Part shown: positions 59,081 to 64,000 of the stretch, one piece after another
Layout of the letters: each line of letters opens with the position of its first letter
Position numbering within the stretch: the first letter of the stretch is position 1
Assembly: GCA_026224775.1 (NCBI GenBank)
Contig: JAMFRP010000011.1
Location: forward strand, 87,128 to 151,127
DNA from: Bacteroidota bacterium
GTDB taxonomy: Bacteria > Bacteroidota > Bacteroidia > Sphingobacteriales > Sphingobacteriaceae
Length of the DNA stretch: 64,000 bases
Direction of reading: 5' to 3'
Notes under the pieces: generated by a model
Told to the model about the DNA's origin: nothing
The model's input: only the letters and a program-made list of their open reading frames with translations
The model's database searches: none
Made by a program: the position numbers and the translations under genes

Positions 59081-60082
59081 ATGCCTGTAATACTTGCTAT
59101 TGAATCTTCTTGCGACGATACCTCTGCAGCCATTTGTGCCGATGGTGTGATATTGAGCAATGTTATTGCTAATCAAACCATTCATCAGGCTTATGGCGGC
59201 GTAGTGCCCGAACTTGCTTCACGTGTTCATCAGCAAAACATTGTCCCTGCGGTTCAGCAAGCATTACTTGCCGCAAAAGTAAGTAAAAATGATGTCACTG
59301 CGGTAGCTTTTACCCGTGGTCCGGGACTTTTAGGCTCACTTTTAGTTGGGGTGTCATTTGCCAAAGCTTTTGCATTGGCAAAAAACTTGCCGCTCATAGA
59401 AGTTAACCACATGCAAGCCCACGTTCTGGCCCATTTTATAGGTGATCCAAAACCCTCGTTTCCTTTTTTATGTTTGACGGTTTCCGGAGGGCATACCCAG
59501 ATCGTTTTAGTAAAGGATTATTTCGATATGCAGGTCATCGGCCAAACTACAGATGATGCAGCCGGCGAAGCTATGGATAAAACCAGCAAGATCTTAGGTC
59601 TGCCATATCCCGGCGGGCCGTTGATTGATAAACACGCCCGCTCAGGTAATCCTGATGCTTATAAATTCCCCGAGCCGCAGATCCCTGGTTTTGATTTCAG
59701 TTTTAGCGGATTAAAAACGTCAATCCTATATTTCATCCAGAACAATGTTAAGCTTAACCCCAATTTTATTGAGGAAAACCTGAACGATATTTGCGCCTCG
59801 GTAGAAAAACGCATAGCCACCATTCTGCTCAATAAATTAAAACGAGCCGCTGACGAATACGGCATTAAAGATATTGCCCTCGCGGGAGGCGTATCAGCCA
59901 ATACCGGCTTGCGCGAAAGTTTGCTGGCCATGGGAAATAAAAATGGCTGGAACTGCTTTATCCCCAAACTGGAATACTGTACTGATAACGCAGCCATGAT
60001 AGCCATCGCCGGTTACCACAAATATCTCAAAGGCGAATTTGTGGGACAGGATGTAGCGCCATTGGCGCGGATGCCACTATAA
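59081..60082 (+). CDS. tsaD: tRNA N6-adenosine threonylcarbamoyltransferase
   Basis: Kae1/TsaD, which transfers threonylcarbamoyl to A37 of ANN-decoding tRNAs. The metal-binding HMQAH (H110, H114) and D302 (TDNAAM) are present, as are ESSCDDT near the start, RGPGLLGSLLVG and DDAAGEAMDK. ATG 59081 is chosen over an upstream TTG that would lie in the tandem repeats. The 333-residue length is normal. Confidence 0.96.
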   Translation: MPVILAIESSCDDTSAAICADGVILSNVIANQTIHQAYGGVVPELASRVHQQNIVPAVQQALLAAKVSKNDVTAVAFTRGPGLLGSLLVGVSFAKAFALAKNLPLIEVNHMQAHVLAHFIGDPKPSFPFLCLTVSGGHTQIVLVKDYFDMQVIGQTTDDAAGEAMDKTSKILGLPYPGGPLIDKHARSGNPDAYKFPEPQIPGFDFSFSGLKTSILYFIQNNVKLNPNFIEENLNDICASVEKRIATILLNKLKRAADEYGIKDIALAGGVSANTGLRESLLAMGNKNGWNCFIPKLEYCTDNAAMIAIAGYHKYLKGEFVGQDVAPLARMPL

Positions 60083-60083
60083 T

Positions 60084-60163
60084 CCCCCTAACCCCTAAAG
60101 TGGAACATTTAAAAAATATTTTAACTTTGCGTTCCTTTAACTCCCCCTTTAGGGGGTTGGGGG
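60084..60163. repeat. Inverted repeat flanking a small-gene promoter
   Basis: CCCCCTAACCCCTAAAG (60084-60100) is nearly the reverse complement of CTTTAGGGGGTTGGGGG (60147-60163). A TAACTTTG -7 element (60122-60129) lies between the arms. Such C-rich inverted repeats recur in Bacteroidetes spacers. Confidence 0.6.
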
Positions 60164-60169
60164 TGTAAC

Positions 60170-60364
60170 ATGAACGCAGCCGCCTACATTTTCTGGATAA
60201 TTTTCGTAATCCCTTTAATTGCCTTTTTAGTATGGCTTGTTCGCCAGGACAAAAGAAAAGGTAGGATAGGCCTTGCTGTTGTAATTGGTTTGGTGGTGAT
60301 GGTTGTCATCTACATGTATTATAAACACATGTTCGCGCCTTATACTAAGGTGTACGATTTTTAA
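60170..60364 (+). CDS. Small two-span membrane protein
   Basis: A 64-residue protein with two membrane helices (about 5-25 and 35-53) separated by a basic loop (RQDKRKGRIG). A promoter element stands at 60122. It resembles small inner-membrane proteins found near tsaD in this group. Function unknown. Confidence 0.7.
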   Translation: MNAAAYIFWIIFVIPLIAFLVWLVRQDKRKGRIGLAVVIGLVVMVVIYMYYKHMFAPYTKVYDF

Positions 60365-60518
60365 GGTATGCCTTCTTTTCAACAGCTTGAGAGCGGAAAT
60401 TGGGGCGATCTGGATGCTGCCCCAACTGCTTTAACAAACCGTTGAATACAGCTAACGAAACCCACAATCGCCGATTTTTTTTAAATTTATAGGTGGCATA
60501 TTCTTTTTAGGTTTTTGA

Positions 60519-60911
60519 TTATTTATACTGCGCATCTGTAACGTGCTCCATCCAGTCAACCGGCGAGCCGTTCAACTTTTCCTGGACAGCAATGTGGCTC
60601 ATCGCGGTAGTATCGGTTGCACCATGCCAGTGTTTCTCATTTGGAAAAAAATAGATAACATCACCCTGGTAAATATTTTGTTTGGCTTCACCTTCGCGTT
60701 GTATCCATCCCGCGCCTGCGGTAACAATTAAAGTTTGCCCAAACGGATGGGTATGCCAGGCCGTACGCGCGCCAGGCTCAAATGTTACCAATGCCATAGA
60801 CACCCGTGATGGTTCCGGCGGATTAATAAGTGGATCGATCCGTACTGTACCTGTAAAATAATCTGCGGGGCCTTTGCCTGATGGCTGAGAGCCATTTCGT
60901 ATAATTTCCAT
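60519..60911 (-). CDS. Manganese cupin of the hydroxynitrile-lyase-like group
   Basis: A 130-residue single-domain cupin. Metal ligands H53, H55, Q59 and H94 fall at the positions described for the bacterial Mn-cupin hydroxynitrile lyase from Granulicella, with WHTHPFGQT and NEKHWHG. The physiological reaction may be different (such cupins are also called carboxymuconolactone-decarboxylase-type). It lies 36 bp before the SDR gene in the same direction, so both are probably co-transcribed with SDR first. Confidence 0.85.
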   Translation of the reverse strand: MEIIRNGSQPSGKGPADYFTGTVRIDPLINPPEPSRVSMALVTFEPGARTAWHTHPFGQTLIVTAGAGWIQREGEAKQNIYQGDVIYFFPNEKHWHGATDTTAMSHIAVQEKLNGSPVDWMEHVTDAQYK

Positions 60912-60946
60912 ATTGATCGTTTTTTACTAATTACTTACTTGTTAAA

Positions 60947-61708
60947 TTACTGTATGCTATAACCACCATCTACCATTAATGTGTGACCTACCACCATACT
61001 GGCTGCATCACTGCAAAGGAACAGAACAGCACTGGCAATTTCCTCCGGACGCCCCACTCTACCTACTGGTACTTGTTGCAGTATTGCATCTAAAGCCTCT
61101 TTTTGACCATCCGCTATCATTTTGTCGGACATCGCCGTCTGAAAAAGACCCGGGCAAATGCTATTTATCCTGATGCCTTGTGCGGCATATTCCAAAGCCG
61201 CGCTTTTGGTTAAACCAATAACACCATGTTTTGCACCATGATAAGTTCCCCGTTGCGCACCACCTAAAACACCCCCGATAGACGAGCAATTCACAATAGC
61301 ACCACTGCCCTGTTTGCGCATGTGCTGTAACTCATATTTCATGCAGCTCCAAACACCGCCATAGTTAATAGCGGTAACCCGGTCAAAGTCATCACGGGTC
61401 TGGTCAGCCGCATCTTTCAGCTCATTTTGTACACCGGCATTATTATAAGCGGCGTCTAAGCGGCCAAATGTAGCTATCGTTTTGCTTACCATTTCTTCTA
61501 CCTGTTTATCATCAGAAACGTCACATTTTATGGCAAGCGTTTGATAACCTTCGGCTGCCAGTTTTTCCGCCGCGGCTTGTACGGCTTTTTCGTCCCAATC
61601 CGCTAATGCAATAGCTGCGCCAGCTACGGCAAATGCCCTTGCTGTAGCAAATCCTAATCCCGATGCTGCGCCTGTAACCAGCGCTACTTTACCTTTCATT
61701 AATTCCAT
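60947..61708 (-). CDS. Short-chain dehydrogenase/reductase
   Basis: Classical SDR with cofactor-binding TGAASGLG (12-19), NNAG (89-92), and catalytic S143, Y156 and K160 (YHGAK). The D61-region KCDV suggests NAD(H) or NADP(H) use is not fixed by sequence here. It ends with the usual MVDGGYS. It is the first gene of the reverse-strand SDR-cupin pair, divergent from an AraC-type regulator that probably controls it. Confidence 0.92.
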   Translation of the reverse strand: MELMKGKVALVTGAASGLGFATARAFAVAGAAIALADWDEKAVQAAAEKLAAEGYQTLAIKCDVSDDKQVEEMVSKTIATFGRLDAAYNNAGVQNELKDAADQTRDDFDRVTAINYGGVWSCMKYELQHMRKQGSGAIVNCSSIGGVLGGAQRGTYHGAKHGVIGLTKSAALEYAAQGIRINSICPGLFQTAMSDKMIADGQKEALDAILQQVPVGRVGRPEEIASAVLFLCSDAASMVVGHTLMVDGGYSIQ

Positions 61709-61865
61709 AACTTAATTCTATATTTTAATTGATAGTATTGGATGTTATCCTTATGTCGATACAAAGGTCCTGTCATTTAAGCAATCATCGGTTACCCCGG
61801 TTACGGATGTCCCTACCATTTTTACTGATTTGCCTGATATGAATGGTTGAGCTAAGAATAAACGG

Positions 61866-61873
61866 TAATTTTG
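61866..61873 (+). promoter_or_regulatory. -7 promoter element of the AraC gene
   Basis: TAATTTTG fits TAnnTTTG 22 bp before the ATG. A TTG at 61847-61849 could be the -33 part. Confidence 0.45.
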
Positions 61874-61895
61874 TATCAATTAATAAGTTAAAGAC

Positions 61896-62792
61896 ATGGA
61901 CAAAGTTTTGAAGATTGATACCGTTAGCGAATATGACGCTTTCTATCAACAGGAAAATTTGCACCCGCTGGTTAGTGTTATCGACTTTAAAAACACAGCA
62001 CCTAAGATATTGGCCAGCCGGATGAATTTTGGTTTTTACGCGGTATACTTAAAAGATGTACAATGCGGTGACATTAAATACGGGCGTAATACCTATGATT
62101 ACCAAGACAGGACATTAGTATTTGTCGGCCCCGGACAAGTGATTAATGTTAACATTTACCCCGATTATAAGCCACAAGGTTTCGCACTTTTGTTTCATCC
62201 TGATTTGCTCCATGGCACTCATCTGGGTAAACATATAAATGATTACTCTTTTTTTTCCTACGAATCAAGGGAAGCCTTACATCTGTCTGAAAAGGAACGA
62301 AAAATTGTTTTGGATTGCTTCGCGAAGATCAAATACGAGCTAGAACAAGGAACGGATAAACATAGCAAAAAGCTTATCGCCTCAAATATTGAGTTGTTCC
62401 TTGATTATTGTGTGCGTTTTTATGATCGCCAGTTCATCACCCGTAACGATGTAAATAAAGATATTTTAGAAAAATTTGAAGGTATACTAAATAGCTATTT
62501 TCAATCAGATAAGCCGCAAACAGTTGGGTTACCCGCGGTAAGTTATTGTGCCGACTTGTTGAACCTTACCCCAAACTACTTTGGTGATCTTATAAAAAAG
62601 GAAACCGGCAAAACTGCCCTTGAATACATCCAGCTAAAGGTTATGGGCATGGCCAAAGAAAAAATACTGGACACCAATAAATCGGTTAGTGAAATTGCCT
62701 TTGAGCTGGGGTTTAAGTATCCGCAGCATTTCACAAGGGCATTTAAGAAAAACACAGGCTACACTCCTAATGAATATAGGATGGTGAATTAG
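61896..62792 (+). CDS. AraC-family transcriptional regulator
   Basis: A 298-residue regulator with a cupin-like N-terminal half and a C-terminal AraC double helix-turn-helix (about 205-295: CADLLNLTPNYFGDLIKKET, then EIAFELGFKYPQHFTRAFKK and TGYTPNEYR). It is divergent from the SDR-cupin genes and the likely activator of that pair. Confidence 0.9.
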   Translation: MDKVLKIDTVSEYDAFYQQENLHPLVSVIDFKNTAPKILASRMNFGFYAVYLKDVQCGDIKYGRNTYDYQDRTLVFVGPGQVINVNIYPDYKPQGFALLFHPDLLHGTHLGKHINDYSFFSYESREALHLSEKERKIVLDCFAKIKYELEQGTDKHSKKLIASNIELFLDYCVRFYDRQFITRNDVNKDILEKFEGILNSYFQSDKPQTVGLPAVSYCADLLNLTPNYFGDLIKKETGKTALEYIQLKVMGMAKEKILDTNKSVSEIAFELGFKYPQHFTRAFKKNTGYTPNEYRMVN

Positions 62793-62915
62793 CAGTATAT
62801 ACTTATGGTTTATGCTATAAGCTAAACAATATATAGCTGTACAATATCAACCTGAATAAATAGGTTTAAATTGTTTTTTAGTTCCCGCAGCGGCCTCTCG
62901 AAACGGCCTCTGCGT

Positions 62916-63281
62916 TCAAGCCTGCGCTTTCAAATAATATGCGGTTACCTTAACAGCCAAGCCCTCAGCATTTAATTCAACAGCATCCAATACCTGGTTG
63001 TTGTTTTCCCGGTGATAAAGTACTGCATAACCATTTGGCGACCATAAAATTTGATCCGCTTCAAAATGAATCTCCGGGGCCAGCTCCAAACCTTTTGCAA
63101 AATGTTTTCTTAATTCGGTTTTACCTACAAGCTTTCCATCAGCTTTACCCCACCTTGCAACAACAGTTTGGGCAATGAACTCAATCTCGTCCGCATAGTG
63201 GGCCATTATCCTGTCAATATCATGGCAGTTCCAGGCATCCAGCCAGTCTGCAATAATTTCATTTTTTTCCATGAGATACAT
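62916..63281 (-). CDS. NTF2-like (SnoaL) domain protein
   Basis: A roughly 120-residue alpha+beta-barrel protein of the SnoaL/DUF4440-like group. WLDAWNCHDIDRIMAHYADE is the typical start and the remaining strands fit (ILWSPNGYAVLYH). The ATG at 63281 (or 63272) is preferred; extending to 63404 would give an odd hydrophobic tail. Function unknown, with ligand-binding or dehydratase roles common. Confidence 0.75.
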   Translation of the reverse strand: MYLMEKNEIIADWLDAWNCHDIDRIMAHYADEIEFIAQTVVARWGKADGKLVGKTELRKHFAKGLELAPEIHFEADQILWSPNGYAVLYHRENNNQVLDAVELNAEGLAVKVTAYYLKAQA

Positions 63282-63441
63282 TTCAAAAACACAATTTACA
63301 TAGTCAATAAAGATATACATTGAAAATAATAAGGAATATGCTGCCGAGAACAAAACTTTTAACGGCAAGATTATAAAAGCACAATCCTCTCCGTTAATTA
63401 CCAATTACCGGCATCGTCTGGTTCGGTAAGCACGCTTAATT

Positions 63442-63476
63442 AAAAAGTCCCTCACAATCGCTGTTCGGGACTTTTT
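63442..63476. terminator. Bidirectional terminator
   Basis: AAAAAGTCCC (63442-63451) pairs with GGGACTTTTT (63467-63476), with A- and T-runs on either side, so it can work in both directions. Confidence 0.75.
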
Positions 63477-63642
63477 GCTTTTAAATCCTTACCATTAAAA
63501 GATTATAATAATTGATAAGTACACAAACCTACAATGTTAAATCATTGTACTTAACGGCTTTATGTTAAAGAATGTTAAAGTCATCTATGGGGTGAGCAGT
63601 TGAGAAACAGAAGTTTGATATTTACATATCGAAACTTAAATC

Positions 63643-64000
63643 ATGCATTACAAAAAAATTAATAATTTATTAGGCTGGCTGTGTTTTGCTATCGCCTCAA
63701 TTAGTTATATCCTAACCTTAGAACCCTCAGTAAGCTTTTGGGATTGCGGCGAATTTATTTCTTGCGCATACCGTTTACAGGTAGCTCATGAACCGGGTTA
63801 CCCGGTATTTGCCATGCTTGGTAAAGCATTCTCCTTATTATCAATGGGAAATAATGCCAAAGTGCCATTTTTTACCAATATGGGTTCAGCCTTGGCAAGT
63901 GGCGCAACCATAATGCTGCTGTTTTGGACGATAACCGCATTGGCGAAAAAATTACTTGCTTATAAGGAAAGCGAAGATACTGATCGTTCAAAATTCTACA
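63643..64000 (+). CDS. DUF2723 membrane protein (N-terminal part, cut by window end)
   Basis: The first 119 codons of a DUF2723 (protein O-mannosyltransferase-like) integral membrane protein. Family marks are TLEPSVSFWDCGEFISCAY and the HEPGYPVFAMLGKAFSLLS segment, and the start ATG at 63643 is clear. The rest lies outside the window. Confidence 0.85.
   Translation, partial: MHYKKINNLLGWLCFAIASISYILTLEPSVSFWDCGEFISCAYRLQVAHEPGYPVFAMLGKAFSLLSMGNNAKVPFFTNMGSALASGATIMLLFWTITALAKKLLAYKESEDTDRSKFY

Noticed and set aside
58921..59160. Reverse frame over the ACTTTT repeats
   Set aside because: A low-complexity Lys/Val/Ser frame produced by the tandem repeats, overlapping tsaD in the wrong direction.
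62886..62914. Stem CGCAG-GGCC/GGCC-CTGCG as a terminator between AraC and NTF2-like genes
   Set aside because: The stem is possible, but there is no T-run in either direction.
1..64000. CRISPR array or insertion sequence
   Set aside because: No regularly spaced direct repeats and no transposase with inverted ends were found by eye.

Overview
The window looks like a chromosome segment of a Bacteroidota bacterium of the Sphingobacteriaceae type (Mucilaginibacter/Pedobacter-like). The signs are a SusC/SusD pair with a FecI/FecR-type switch, TAnnTTTG promoter elements, AT-rich spacers, a Bacteroidetes-type Mob/coupling-protein module, and a core block with lptG-like, ribBA, tamB, tsaD and DUF2723 genes. 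The genus is an inference; no rRNA gene is present.

Layout. 1-17.3 kb is a polysaccharide utilization locus: GH2, GH43, GH3 and GH36 exo-acting enzymes and a truncated melibiase-like protein, then an ECF sigma factor (reverse strand) opposite a FecR anti-sigma gene, an STN-domain SusC and a SusD. The outer-membrane transporter probably signals substrate to FecR, which releases sigma. Decayed pieces lie at the left edge (surface glycan-binding-like) and after susD (ECF sigma-like). 18.1-23.1 kb holds a compact AT-rich two-gene cassette: a 1034-residue protein with two DUF262 domains and an HsdS-like target-recognition domain, followed after 8 bp by a RecF/SMC-like ATPase. It is the best candidate for an undescribed defence system. 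23.7-27.7 kb is a mobilization module (MobC, MobA relaxase, TraG-like coupling protein).

27.8-37 kb is patchwork cargo: AraC/MFS/phosphoesterase, a second copy of the coupling-protein 3' end exactly 4000 bp after the first, a ferredoxin, a broken D-2-hydroxyacid dehydrogenase, a TetR/DHA2 efflux pair, a frameshifted unknown gene and an HEAGH metalloprotease-like gene. 37.6-47.8 kb is a high-affinity potassium uptake locus: two micro-peptides, kdpF, kdpA, kdpB, kdpC, a porin, a stand-alone KdpD sensor half, a separate HAMP/PAS histidine kinase and a sigma-54-type response regulator in place of KdpE. At 49.3-51.0 kb a small ORF and a serine recombinase run into the 3' end of a tRNA-Met gene, so this is probably one end of an integrated element.

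51.2-64 kb is core chromosome: START-like protein, LptF/G permease, RibBA, TamB-like protein, TsaD, a small membrane protein, a manganese cupin with a short-chain dehydrogenase and a divergent AraC regulator, an NTF2-like protein and the start of a DUF2723 protein. No CRISPR array, rRNA operon or intact insertion sequence was seen.
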